From Pseudomonas izuensis (GTDB lineage Bacteria > Pseudomonadota > Gammaproteobacteria > Pseudomonadales > Pseudomonadaceae): a stretch of DNA of 64,000 nucleotides. Shown one piece after another: positions 16,502 to 24,177 of this stretch (positions are counted from its first letter, which is position 1; each line of letters starts with the position of its first letter). The notes under the pieces were generated by a model, which did no database searches, had not been told where the DNA came from, and worked only from the letters and a program-made list of their open reading frames with translations. The translations under genes and the position numbers were made by a program. The DNA lies in NCBI RefSeq assembly GCF_009861505.1, contig NZ_WTFT01000002.1, forward strand, positions 1 through 64,000. The letters run 5' to 3'.

Positions 16502-17739
16502 GCTTCGACTCGCCCAAACGCGCCGTGAATTACATTGGCCGATGGCGGAGTGGTGGCGAACTTTGCCCAGGCCTGCATCAGCTCGCGGCGTTTCTCCAGA
16601 AGGTTGCTACGGCTGTAAGCAGCCTCGATTTTGTCGCGCTCATCATGGGCTAGCGCCAGTTCGCAGACTTCTCGCGGATAGTGCGTGCACTCACTCGCCC
16701 AGGTGCGAAAGGTGGCCCGGAACCCGTGTGTTGTTATGTCTGGTAGATCCATCGCCCGCAGTAGTGACAAGAATGCAACACGGCCCATCACGCCAGATTT
16801 CCCAGTGCCGGGAAACAGATAAGGGCTGCCAACAGTGCGCGGGATTGCTCGTAGCAGTTCAACCGCCTGCTGTGGCAATGGGATGGAGAACGCCTGCCGA
16901 GTTTTCATGCGCTCGGCTGGCAAATTCCAGATAGCGGAATCTAGATCGAATTCGTCCCACGTCGCCAGGCGAACCATGCCAGCACGCGAGGCAGTCAGGA
17001 TCACCAGTTGCAGCGCTTGAGAGTCACGGTCATTGGCGGAGGCCAACCTTTCCATAAACGCTGGCAGATCACGCCAGGGCATGGCTGGATGGTTGGTCGA
17101 TTGCGTAGCTCGTTTTTTGTCTGCCCGACTTAACAGGTTATCCAGGTGGCCGCGCCAGCGTGCGGGGTTCTCGCCAGATCGAAGACTTAGCGCCTTGGCG
17201 GAGTCCAGTATGCTTTCTATTTGGCTCCTAACCTCGCTCGCTGTCCGGGGCTTCTCGCTCCAGATCGGCTGCAAAACACGCAATACATGCTCGGTTTGAA
17301 CCTTTCCGGGCGGCAGCTCCCCTATGACTGGATAGACATAGCGCTCCAATTTGGAAAGCCAACCTTTGCGCCAGCCATCGGTCACGTGCTGACAGTGTGA
17401 TCGGTGGTAGTCGGACGCCAGCGACTTGAACGTGACAGATTTTGCTTTATCCGCCAACCGCTGTTCTTTTTGCCGCTGTTGCTCTGCGTTGCGCTCGTCC
17501 AGTGGGTCGCGGCCCTGCATGATCAGCGAACGAGCCTCTGTAGCGGCCAGTCGTGCTGCCTTAAGCTTGACGGTAGGAAACGGTCCCAATCCCATGTCAC
17601 GACGTTTGCCGCTGAGCTGAAATCGCAACAGCCAGGACTTGCTACCGGTGGGGCTGATTACAAGGTAAAGCCCATCGCTGTCCAGATACCGGCCTGGCTC
17701 ACTCAGGTGTTCGACTTGCTTGGGGTTCAATCGGCTCAT
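16498..17739 (-). CDS. P4-type tyrosine integrase (DUF4102 arm-binding domain)
   Basis: A 413-residue integrase expected to catalyse insertion and excision of the island. The N-terminus MSRLNPKQVEHLSEPGRYLD, then SKSWLLRFQLSGKRRDMGLG, is the DUF4102 arm-site-binding domain. The catalytic domain shows arginine in TASRAGMVRLATW, HGFR, LALAHDERDK and the tyrosine in EAAYSR. ATG 17739 has GAGGAA eight bases upstream and fits the family; the frame opens further at 17784. It lies 150 bp from attR and points into the island, as in other P4-like islands, but its site is not a tRNA gene. Confidence 0.92.
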   Translation of the reverse strand: MSRLNPKQVEHLSEPGRYLDSDGLYLVISPTGSKSWLLRFQLSGKRRDMGLGPFPTVKLKAARLAATEARSLIMQGRDPLDERNAEQQRQKEQRLADKAKSVTFKSLASDYHRSHCQHVTDGWRKGWLSKLERYVYPVIGELPPGKVQTEHVLRVLQPIWSEKPRTASEVRSQIESILDSAKALSLRSGENPARWRGHLDNLLSRADKKRATQSTNHPAMPWRDLPAFMERLASANDRDSQALQLVILTASRAGMVRLATWDEFDLDSAIWNLPAERMKTRQAFSIPLPQQAVELLRAIPRTVGSPYLFPGTGKSGVMGRVAFLSLLRAMDLPDITTHGFRATFRTWASECTHYPREVCELALAHDERDKIEAAYSRSNLLEKRRELMQAWAKFATTPPSANVIHGAFGRVEA

Positions 17740-17761
17740 TCTATTTCCTCGTCGACTGATC

Positions 17762-17786
17762 CAACCCCACACGCAGCCCCACACAT
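17762..17786. repeat. Right arm-type repeat of the island
   Basis: The CCCCACACGCA/CCCCACACATTT pair between the integrase start and attR matches 3045-3068 in sequence and orientation. Further GTGGGAT/GTGGGATG copies follow at 17791 and 17811. It is a candidate integrase arm-binding site and could also overlap the integrase promoter. Confidence 0.45.
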
Positions 17787-17892
17787 TTCCGTGGGATCAG
17801 GTAGATATGGGTGGGATGCTGTGGACAGGATAATACCCTTTAAGCCCAGGATTCACTAGGTCTTGTGGAGTGCTGTGGACATCTACGGAAAA

Positions 17893-17923
17893 GAAAAAGC
17901 CCGCCGTCGCTGCGGGCTTTTTC
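17893..17923. other. attR: second copy of the 31-bp terminator repeat
   Basis: Identical over 31 bases and in the same orientation as 2967-2997. It keeps the full hairpin and T run, so it can terminate transcription from either side, including that of the convergent HAD gene after the REP pair. Identity stops at both borders, which supports a recombination core rather than a longer duplication. Confidence 0.7.
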
Positions 17924-17960
17924 ATGCCTGAAACAAAACCCTCAGGCTTGACACAACACC

Positions 17961-18050
17961 TGTAGGAGCAAAGCTTGCTCGCGATGACGGTGTGTCAGTC
18001 GACATGTATTTTGAATGTTCCGCCATCGCGAGCAAGCTTTGCTCCTACAG
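17961..18050. repeat. REP pair (REPIN)
   Basis: Inverted REP sequences (TGTAGGAGCAAAGCTTGCTC and its complement) flank a short spacer containing GGTGTGTCAGTCGACAT. The same spacer motif occurs in the REP pair at 22792-22883, which supports mobilisation as a unit. Confidence 0.9.
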
Positions 18051-18059
18051 GGGGCAGCG

Positions 18060-18764
18060 TTATTGCTGGGAGTTCCACAGGGCCAACAACGCCGGCAATT
18101 CGGTCAGGCTGCGAATCTCGGCATCCGGCAGGTGATCGGCCTCCCAGGCTTTGCCCGACGGGTTGAACCAGACCGCCCGCAGCCCTGCCTGTTGAGCGCC
18201 GGCAATGTCGTCGCCCGGATGATCACCGATATGCACCGCCGTCTCGGGGGTTGCACCTCCGCGTTGCAATGCCTCATGGAACAGTCGTGCATCGGGTTTG
18301 GCGATGCCGATGTCTTCGGCGCACAGCGCAAACTTGAAGTAGTCCGCCAGCCCCAGCCGCCGCACATCGGCATTGCCGTTGGTGACCACCCCGAGGGCGT
18401 AGTGGTTGGCCAGAACTTCCAGAGTCGGTTGCACCTCCGGGAAAATTTCCAGCTGATGCCTGGCATGCAGGAACACTTCGAAGCTCTGGTCAGCCAGGTC
18501 CGAGGCTTGTTCGTGGGTATAACCGGCTTCTTCCAGGGCATGGAACAACACGCGCCGACGCAAGGCGCTGATGCGGTACTTGAGGCCTGGCTCGCTGCCC
18601 AGGATGCGTTCTCGGATGGCCCACAAATGGTCCACAGGAACGGCGCCCAGGTTGGGCGCATGCTCGGTCAGCCACTCACGCAATACGGCTTCGGCACTGG
18701 CGATCACCGGGGCGGTGTCCCACAGGGTGTCGTCGAGGTCGAAGGTGATCAATTGGATCGTCAT
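18060..18764 (-). CDS. HAD-IA family hydrolase
   Basis: A 234-residue phosphatase-like protein of the haloacid dehalogenase superfamily, substrate unknown. Motif I is [12 protein letters not shown] with both aspartates, motif II is GVVTNGNAD, the lysine is in IAKPDARLF, and motif IV is [13 protein letters not shown]. It is the last gene of the leftward lppL-lysA-dapF-DUF484-xerC operon, overlapping xerC by 4 bp. The island inserted in the DNA between its 3' end and the 3' end of sutA. Confidence 0.9.
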   Translation of the reverse strand: MTIQLITFDLDDTLWDTAPVIASAEAVLREWLTEHAPNLGAVPVDHLWAIRERILGSEPGLKYRISALRRRVLFHALEEAGYTHEQASDLADQSFEVFLHARHQLEIFPEVQPTLEVLANHYALGVVTNGNADVRRLGLADYFKFALCAEDIGIAKPDARLFHEALQRGGATPETAVHIGDHPGDDIAGAQQAGLRAVWFNPSGKAWEADHLPDAEIRSLTELPALLALWNSQQ

Positions 18765-19660
18765 GAATCATCGCCTTTAATGCGTTTGGCCCGTGGATGG
18801 GCGCTGTCGTAGACGGTGGCCAGGTGCTGGAAGTCCAGGTGGGTATAGATCTGCGTGGTCTTGATGTCGGAGTGCCCGAGCAGTTCCTGTACCGCTCGCA
18901 GGTCCTGGGAAGACTCCAGCAAATGGCTGGCAAAGGAATGCCGCAACATGTGTGGATGCAGGTTTTGCCCCAGTTCGCGTTCGCCAGCCGCTTTGACCCG
19001 TAACTGAATCGCCCGAGGCCCCAGACGCCGCCCTTGCTGGCTGACAAACACCGCATCGTCCGCCGGGTTGGCGAGTGCTCGCAGGGGTAGCCACAGCTCC
19101 AGCGCTTCGCGAGCCTTCTTGCCCACTGGCAACAGGCGCGTCTTGCTGCCCTTGCCGTGTACCTGGACCATGCCGTCCGCCAAATCAAGCTGATCGAGAT
19201 TCAGCCCGGTCAGCTCCGACAGCCGCAACCCGGAGGAGTAGAACAACTCAAGAATCGCCTGATCCCGGCGCGCGAGAAAGTCGTCTTCGACCCCGCCTTC
19301 AAGCAGTTGCAGCGCGCGGTCGGTGTCGAGGGTTTTCGGCAGGCGGCGTTCACCTTTGGGCGGCGCCAGGCCGTTGGCCGGATCGTGGTTGCAGAGGCCT
19401 TCGCGGTTCAGATAGTGATAGAGCCCGCGCACCGCCGACAGCAGCCGCGCCAGGCTGCGGGAGGATTGGCCCTGGGCGTGCAGGCGGGCGATCAGGCTGC
19501 GCAGGCGCTGAATGTCCAGCGCGGCCCAGGTGCCGATGTTCTGTTTGACGCACCAGGCCAGCACTTTGTCGAGGTCGCGGCGGTAGGCCGACAGCGTGTG
19601 CGGCGACACCTGTCGCTCACTGCGCAAGTGTTCGCAGTAAGCGTCCAGTTGCCGTTCCAT
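18761..19660 (-). CDS. xerC: Tyrosine recombinase XerC
   Basis: A 299-residue recombinase that with XerD resolves chromosome dimers at dif during division. The N-terminal core-binding domain ([28 protein letters not shown]) is followed by the catalytic residues: arginine in [11 protein letters not shown], lysine in [34 protein letters not shown] with the tyrosine. Length and context (dapF, DUF484, HAD) match Pseudomonas xerC (sss). It starts 2 bp after the DUF484 stop. Confidence 0.96.
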   Translation of the reverse strand: MERQLDAYCEHLRSERQVSPHTLSAYRRDLDKVLAWCVKQNIGTWAALDIQRLRSLIARLHAQGQSSRSLARLLSAVRGLYHYLNREGLCNHDPANGLAPPKGERRLPKTLDTDRALQLLEGGVEDDFLARRDQAILELFYSSGLRLSELTGLNLDQLDLADGMVQVHGKGSKTRLLPVGKKAREALELWLPLRALANPADDAVFVSQQGRRLGPRAIQLRVKAAGERELGQNLHPHMLRHSFASHLLESSQDLRAVQELLGHSDIKTTQIYTHLDFQHLATVYDSAHPRAKRIKGDDS

Positions 19661-19662
19661 GA

Positions 19663-20388
19663 TCAGCGTACCGAGCGCAGGGAGCTGTTGAGCCGTGGCA
19701 GCACGCGGCCCATGACTTCGGCGATGTAGCTCAGGAACAGTGTGCCCACCGAACTTTTGTAGTGCTGCGGATCACGGCTGGCGATGGCCAGGATGCCATG
19801 TATCCCCTGGTGAGTGATGGCGACCACGGCGGTGGAGCCAATCTGCTTGCGCTGTTCCTCACCGAACAGGAAGTCCAGTTCGTGCTCGCGCAGGCTGCCG
19901 CTGATGCTTTTGTTTTCCAGCAGCAAGCCGCCAATGGCCACTTGCGCTTCGGCATGGGTGACCCAGCGGCCGACCGGCATGGCGTTGTCGCCGAGCAGGA
20001 TGAGGCTGACGAAGGGCACCTGGAAGTCCTGGCGCAGGCTGTCTTCGACGCACATCACCACGTCTTCCAGGGTGTTGGCATCCATCAGCGCGAGGATCAG
20101 GCGGCGGGTCTTGTCGAAGAGACGGTCGTTGTCGCGGGCCACGTCCATCAGGTGCGAGAGACGGTGGCGCAACTCGATATTGCGGTCGCGCAGGATGGTC
20201 ATCTGCCGTTCGACCAGCGACACGGTGTCGCCGCGTCGGTGGGGAATACGCAAGGCCGGCAGCAGTTCCTGGTGCTCGACGAAGAAATCCGGATGAGCCT
20301 CCAGGTACGCGGCAATCGCCGCCGCCTCCAGGCTTTCGGACGCTGATTCGTCGGGCTGTCGGGCGGGTACCTGAGGCTTATCGGTCAT
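19663..20388 (-). CDS. DUF484 family protein
   Basis: A 241-residue cytoplasmic protein with a helical N-terminus ([28 protein letters not shown]) and a GAF-like C-terminal domain ([16 protein letters not shown] ... [20 protein letters not shown]). The function is unknown. It is conserved between dapF and xerC in gamma-proteobacteria, which suggests a link to cell division or recombination. The start lies 14 bp downstream of the dapF end in a leftward operon. Confidence 0.88.
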   Translation of the reverse strand: MTDKPQVPARQPDESASESLEAAAIAAYLEAHPDFFVEHQELLPALRIPHRRGDTVSLVERQMTILRDRNIELRHRLSHLMDVARDNDRLFDKTRRLILALMDANTLEDVVMCVEDSLRQDFQVPFVSLILLGDNAMPVGRWVTHAEAQVAIGGLLLENKSISGSLREHELDFLFGEEQRKQIGSTAVVAITHQGIHGILAIASRDPQHYKSSVGTLFLSYIAEVMGRVLPRLNSSLRSVR

Positions 20389-20401
20389 GGCTTCGGCTCA
20401 C

Positions 20402-21232
20402 TCAAAGACGCACTTGTCCTTCGTATACGCGTACTGCCGGGCCGGTCATCATGACCGGTTGGCCTGGGCCTGCCCATTCAATGGACAGGCGCCCGCCAGG
20501 CAGGTCGATCAATAGTGGCGAATCCATCCACCCCTGGCTGATCGCGGCCACTGCGGCGGCACAGGCGCCGGTACCACAGGCCTGGGTTTCCCCGGCTCCG
20601 CGCTCCCAGACGCGCAACTGTGCGCGGCCCCGGTCGATGACCTGGAGAAAACCGACGTTGACCCGCGCCGGGAAGCGCGAGTGATGTTCGATTTTCGGCC
20701 CCAGTTCATGCACCGGTGCATTGTTGATGTCGCTGACTCGTAGCACGGCATGGGGGTTGCCCATGGACACGGCAGCCAATTCGACCGAAGTACCGTCGAC
20801 GTCGACCTGATAACTCAGGGCCTGCTCCGCTGCCTGGAACGGAATATCGGCCGGCACCAGGCGCGGTGCGCCCATGTTCACGCCGATCTGCCCGTCGTTG
20901 CGCACATCCAGTTCGATGATGCCGCTTTTGGTTTCGACGCGGATCTGCCGTTTTGCGGTCAGGCGTTTATCGAGCACGAAACGGGCGAAACAACGCGCAC
21001 CGTTACCGCACTGTTCCACTTCGGAACCGTCGGAATTGAAGATCCGATAACGGAAATCCACGTCCGGATTGCTCGGCGCCTCGACGATCAGCAACTGATC
21101 GAAACCGATGCCGGTATGCCGATCACCCCACAATTTGGCGTGCTTGGGCAGAATGTGCGCGTGCTGGCTGACCAGGTCGAGAACCATGAAATCATTGCCC
21201 AGGCCGTGCATCTTGGTAAAACGCAGCAGCAT
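20402..21232 (-). CDS. dapF: Diaminopimelate epimerase DapF
   Basis: A 276-residue enzyme that converts LL- to meso-diaminopimelate for lysine and peptidoglycan. The family start is [15 protein letters not shown] (ATG 21232). The two catalytic cysteines are in [12 protein letters not shown] and [12 protein letters not shown]. It starts 4 bp after lysA and lies in the lppL-lysA-dapF-DUF484-xerC operon, so epimerase and decarboxylase of the same pathway are coexpressed. Confidence 0.97.
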   Translation of the reverse strand: MLLRFTKMHGLGNDFMVLDLVSQHAHILPKHAKLWGDRHTGIGFDQLLIVEAPSNPDVDFRYRIFNSDGSEVEQCGNGARCFARFVLDKRLTAKRQIRVETKSGIIELDVRNDGQIGVNMGAPRLVPADIPFQAAEQALSYQVDVDGTSVELAAVSMGNPHAVLRVSDINNAPVHELGPKIEHHSRFPARVNVGFLQVIDRGRAQLRVWERGAGETQACGTGACAAAVAAISQGWMDSPLLIDLPGGRLSIEWAGPGQPVMMTGPAVRVYEGQVRL

Positions 21233-21236
21233 GGTA

Positions 21237-22484
21237 TTACTCCGGCAGCAGGCTTTCGCCAGCATACAACTCGGCTACCGTTTCACGGCGACGCACTTCA
21301 AATGCCTGATCACCGTCCACCAACACTTCGGCGGCACGGCCGCGGGTGTTGTAGTTGGAGCTCATGACAAACCCGTAGGCACCGGCCGAATGCACGGCCA
21401 GCAGGTCGCCTTCTTCCAGGGCCAGTTCACGCTCCTTGGCCAGGAAGTCGCCGGTCTCGCAGATCGGGCCGACGATGTCGTAGGCGCGGGCAGCGGTGCT
21501 GCGCGGGCGTACGGCGGTGACGTCCATCCAGGCTTGATACAGCGCCGGGCGGATCAGGTCGTTCATGGCCGCGTCGACGATGGCGAAATCTTTGTGTTCG
21601 GTGTGCTTGAGGTACTCGACTTGAGTCAGCAGCACGCCGGCGTTGGCCACGATGAAGCGGCCCGGTTCGAATACCAGTGCCAGGTCGCGACCGTCGAGAC
21701 GCTCGCGCACGGCCTTGATGTAGTCGCCGGCCAATGGCGGTTCTTCATCGCGATAACGCACGCCCAAACCGCCACCGAGGTCGATGTGACGCAGGTAGAT
21801 GCCGCAATCGCCGAGGCGATCGACCAGGCCCAGCAGGCGGTCGAGTGCATCGATGAAGGGTGGCAGGGTGGTCAGTTGCGAACCGATATGGCAATCGACG
21901 CCGACCACTTCCAGGTTCGGCAGCTGCGCGGCACGCACATACACGTCTTCGGCGTCGGCGATGGCGATGCCGAACTTGTTCTCTTTGAGACCGGTGGAAA
22001 TGTACGGGTGAGTGCCGGCATCGACGTCCGGGTTCACGCGCAGCGAGATCGGCGCGCGAACACCCAGCTCGGCGGCAACCACTTGCAGGCGTTCCAGCTC
22101 GTCAGTGGACTCGACGTTGAAGCAGTGCACACCGACTTCCAGGGCGCGACGCATGTCGTCACGGGTCTTGCCGACGCCGGAGAACACGATCTTGTCGGCG
22201 CTGCCACCAGCGGCCAATACGCGTTCCAGCTCGCCACGGGACACGATGTCGAAACCGGCGCCCAGGCGCGCCAGGACATTCAGCACACCCAGGTTGGAGT
22301 TGGCCTTGACCGCGAAGCAGACCAGGTGCGGCATGCCGGCCAGCGCATCGGCGTACGCCAGGTACTGGGCTTCGATGTGGGCACGGGAGTAAACGTAGGT
22401 CGGTGTACCAAAGCGATCGGCGATGGCAGACAGGGCAACACCTTCCGCGAACAGTTCACCGTCACGGTAGTTAAAAGCGTCCAT
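21237..22484 (-). CDS. lysA: Diaminopimelate decarboxylase LysA
   Basis: A 415-residue PLP enzyme that makes L-lysine from meso-diaminopimelate. The PLP lysine is in [14 protein letters not shown], the substrate/PLP loops are HIGSQ, GGGLGV and [12 protein letters not shown], and the C-terminal ICETGDFLA and SAGAYGF are present. Length is typical. It begins 9 bp after the small lipoprotein gene lppL. Confidence 0.97.
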   Translation of the reverse strand: MDAFNYRDGELFAEGVALSAIADRFGTPTYVYSRAHIEAQYLAYADALAGMPHLVCFAVKANSNLGVLNVLARLGAGFDIVSRGELERVLAAGGSADKIVFSGVGKTRDDMRRALEVGVHCFNVESTDELERLQVVAAELGVRAPISLRVNPDVDAGTHPYISTGLKENKFGIAIADAEDVYVRAAQLPNLEVVGVDCHIGSQLTTLPPFIDALDRLLGLVDRLGDCGIYLRHIDLGGGLGVRYRDEEPPLAGDYIKAVRERLDGRDLALVFEPGRFIVANAGVLLTQVEYLKHTEHKDFAIVDAAMNDLIRPALYQAWMDVTAVRPRSTAARAYDIVGPICETGDFLAKERELALEEGDLLAVHSAGAYGFVMSSNYNTRGRAAEVLVDGDQAFEVRRRETVAELYAGESLLPE

Positions 22485-22493
22485 GAGGTTCCC

Positions 22494-22670
22494 TTATTGG
22501 TAGACGTCGTGCTTGTGTGCCTTGGAAGCAGGCTGCTTTTGCGAGGACTGCGCCTGTTCTGCAGGATCCTGGTCTTCGTCGGGCAGGTACAACGGGCCTT
22601 TTTGACCACAGGCCGACACAAGACAGGCAACCGCGAGGAGCGCGGCAAGGGAAGAGATCAGGCGCTTCAT
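22494..22670 (-). CDS. lppL: Small lipoprotein LppL
   Basis: A 58-residue lipoprotein encoded just upstream of lysA, an arrangement known in Pseudomonas. The start is [20 protein letters not shown], the lipobox LVSAC gives a mature protein beginning [14 protein letters not shown], and the rest is short and polar (ending KAHKHDVYQ). It shares the CGQKGPLY start with the LptM/YifL family. GGATTTCGCC precedes the ATG. Confidence 0.9.
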   Translation of the reverse strand: MKRLISSLAALLAVACLVSACGQKGPLYLPDEDQDPAEQAQSSQKQPASKAHKHDVYQ

Positions 22671-22791
22671 GGCGAAATCCTTGAAAATGCATTAATTGCG
22701 CCGGAGTATACCGGCCACCCGGCAGCTTGCCTATGCAACGGACCGCCCGTCCGGCGGGCCTTGCGAGATAGTCGTCGTTGCCAGGCAATCC

Positions 22792-22883
22792 CTGTGGGAG
22801 TGAGCCTGCTCGCGATAGCGGTGTGTCAGTCGACCATAATGTTGAATGTGACGACCTCATCGCGAGCAGGCTCGCTCCCACAG
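22792..22883. repeat. REP pair (REPIN)
   Basis: CTGTGGGAGTGAGCCTGCTC and its inverted partner surround the GGTGTGTCAGTCGACCAT spacer shared with 17961-18050. It lies in the divergent lppL-cyaY region. Confidence 0.9.
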
Positions 22884-22978
22884 ATTGGGGTAGCCGGGCG
22901 TTATTCTTTGCAATCACCGGAGCTCGCCCGTATCTTGCGGCGCTTGAGCCTGATCAGACACTTTTTGAGGTTGCCGTA

Positions 22979-23311
22979 ATGAGTTTGTCCGAAGCCCGTT
23001 TCCACGATCTGGTCGATGCCACCCAGCAAACCCTGGAGGACATCTTTGACGACAGCGACCTGGATATCGATCTGGAAAGCTCGGCCGGTGTGCTGACCGT
23101 CAAGTTCGAAAACGGCACTCAGTTGATCTTCAGTCGTCAGGAACCGTTGCGGCAGTTGTGGCTGGCCGCGGTGTCCGGTGGTTTCCACTTCGATTACGAC
23201 GAAGAGAGCGAGCGCTGGATGTGCGACAAGAGCGAAGAGCAGCTGGGCGAAATGCTTGAGCGCATCGTCAAGCAGCAGGCCGGTGTCGAATTCGATTTCG
23301 AAGGCCTGTGA
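22979..23311 (+). CDS. cyaY: Iron donor protein CyaY (frataxin)
   Basis: A 110-residue frataxin that binds iron and modulates IscS in Fe-S cluster assembly. The acidic helix (LVDATQQTLEDIFDDSDLDI), the sheet GVLTVKFENGTQLIFSRQ, and WLAAVSGGFHFDY are typical. The ATG at 22979 gives the family N-terminus; the longer frame from 22778 runs through the REP pair and is not coding. Confidence 0.94.
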   Translation: MSLSEARFHDLVDATQQTLEDIFDDSDLDIDLESSAGVLTVKFENGTQLIFSRQEPLRQLWLAAVSGGFHFDYDEESERWMCDKSEEQLGEMLERIVKQQAGVEFDFEGL

Positions 23312-23315
23312 GATC

Positions 23316-23531
23316 GTGACCCAGCCTGCGCCCGTTCGTCCGCCCAAGCCGCTGTACAGCAATGTCAGTCCGGCGGTGCCTTCTCCGTGCAGCGGCGTTT
23401 GTCGGCTGGATGAGCAGAAGGTCTGTCTCGGATGTTTCCGCCATGTCGAAGACATTCGCGAATGGCGCTCGGCCGACGATGAGCGCCGCCGGGTGATTTG
23501 TGCGCAGGCTTTGCAGCGCCAGCACCTGTAG
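23316..23531 (+). CDS. DUF1289 small Cys-rich protein
   Basis: A 71-residue protein starting at GTG 23316, directly after cyaY. The DUF1289 signature is SPCSGVCRLDEQKVCLGCFR followed by EIREW-like sequence, with four cysteines that may bind metal. The function is unknown. Its position next to frataxin and the cysteines hint at Fe-S or redox context, which is inference only. A REP pair follows immediately and overlaps its last codons. Confidence 0.85.
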   Translation: MTQPAPVRPPKPLYSNVSPAVPSPCSGVCRLDEQKVCLGCFRHVEDIREWRSADDERRRVICAQALQRQHL

Positions 23532-23609
23532 GAGCTGGCTTGCCAGCGAAGGCGGCCTGAAGTTCACTGCACCGTTAAGATCCCATCGCCGGCAAGCCGG
23601 CTCCTACAG
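23526..23609. repeat. REP pair
   Basis: CTGTAGGAGCTGGCTTGCCA and CGCCGGCAAGCCGGCTCCTA form an inverted pair. The first arm overlaps the stop codon of the DUF1289 gene, so the element supplied that gene's 3' end. Confidence 0.88.
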
Positions 23610-23634
23610 GGATTGCACGCCGCCCGGTGGCGGC

Positions 23635-23731
23635 TTGTATATTTTTTGAGCTGTGATAGTGTCCAGATACGCCTCAACCCATCGAGGCTTGTGAAAACCC
23701 CGCCTGTTTCTGGCGGGGTTTTGCTTTTTTC
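23635..23731 (+). ncRNA. rnk leader (putative transcription attenuator)
   Basis: Upstream of rnk there is a hairpin GCCTC-AACCCATC-GAGGC (23671-23688), then a strong intrinsic terminator AAAACCCCGCC-loop-GGCGGGGTTTT with a T run (23694-23731), ending 28 bp before the rnk ATG. A Pseudomonas rnk leader with a premature terminator has been described from computation, and this position and layout fit it. A TTGTAT/GATAGT-like promoter may start it near 23635-23660. Confidence 0.65.
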
Positions 23732-23759
23732 GTGCAGAAGAAAGGAGTCTGCCCTGATC

Positions 23760-24170
23760 ATGACCGCACCTTCCATCACCCTTACCCGTCTGGACGTTCA
23801 ACGTCTGGAGCGTCTGATCGACAGCCTGGATGAAACCCTGCCAGGTGTTATCGCGCTACAAACCGAGCTGGATCGCGCTGATACGGTGGTCGGCCACGAT
23901 GAAGTGCCCGCCGATGTCGTGACCATGAATTCCCGCGTTCACTGCCGTGAAGAGATCAGCGGCAAGGACTATCACCTGACCCTGGTTTACCCGAAGGATG
24001 CCAATGCCGACGAAGGCAAGATTTCCATCCTGGCGCCGGTGGGCAGTGCATTGCTCGGCTTGAAGGTTGGCCAGCACATCGACTGGCCGGCACCGGGCGG
24101 CAAGACCCTGAAACTGACATTGCTGGAAGTCGAGTCGCAGCCGGCCAATGGTGGCGATTTCAACGTTTGA
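23760..24170 (+). CDS. rnk: Nucleoside diphosphate kinase regulator Rnk
   Basis: A 136-residue GreA/GreB-like protein that binds RNA polymerase; Rnk affects nucleoside diphosphate kinase levels and alginate in P. aeruginosa. A short N-terminal helical arm (TRLDVQRLERLIDSLDET) precedes the GreA-type C-terminal domain (YHLTLVYPKDANADEGKISI then LAPVGSALLGLKVGQHIDWP). It is preceded by AAAGGAGTCTG and by the rnk leader terminator. It is convergent with cyaA. Confidence 0.93.
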   Translation: MTAPSITLTRLDVQRLERLIDSLDETLPGVIALQTELDRADTVVGHDEVPADVVTMNSRVHCREEISGKDYHLTLVYPKDANADEGKISILAPVGSALLGLKVGQHIDWPAPGGKTLKLTLLEVESQPANGGDFNV

Positions 24171-24177
24171 CCCCGCC

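Larger units (their letters stand above)
2967..17923. mobile_element. 15 kb integrated genomic island, P4-integrase type
   Basis: Bounded by a perfect 31-bp direct repeat, it separates sutA from the HAD/xerC gene cluster, which are near neighbours in other pseudomonads. It carries a P4-type integrase at one end facing inward, AlpA-like regulators, replication and primase pieces, two further recombinase modules and several genes of unknown function. CCCCACRCGC-type direct repeats near both ends look like integrase arm sites. No conjugation, capsid or tail genes are visible, so transfer would need a helper. The island looks composite and partly decayed. Confidence 0.75.

Noticed and set aside
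21108..22979. 623-codon open frame opposite dapF, lysA and lppL
   Set aside because: It runs across three well supported genes and a REP pair and has no recognisable domain.
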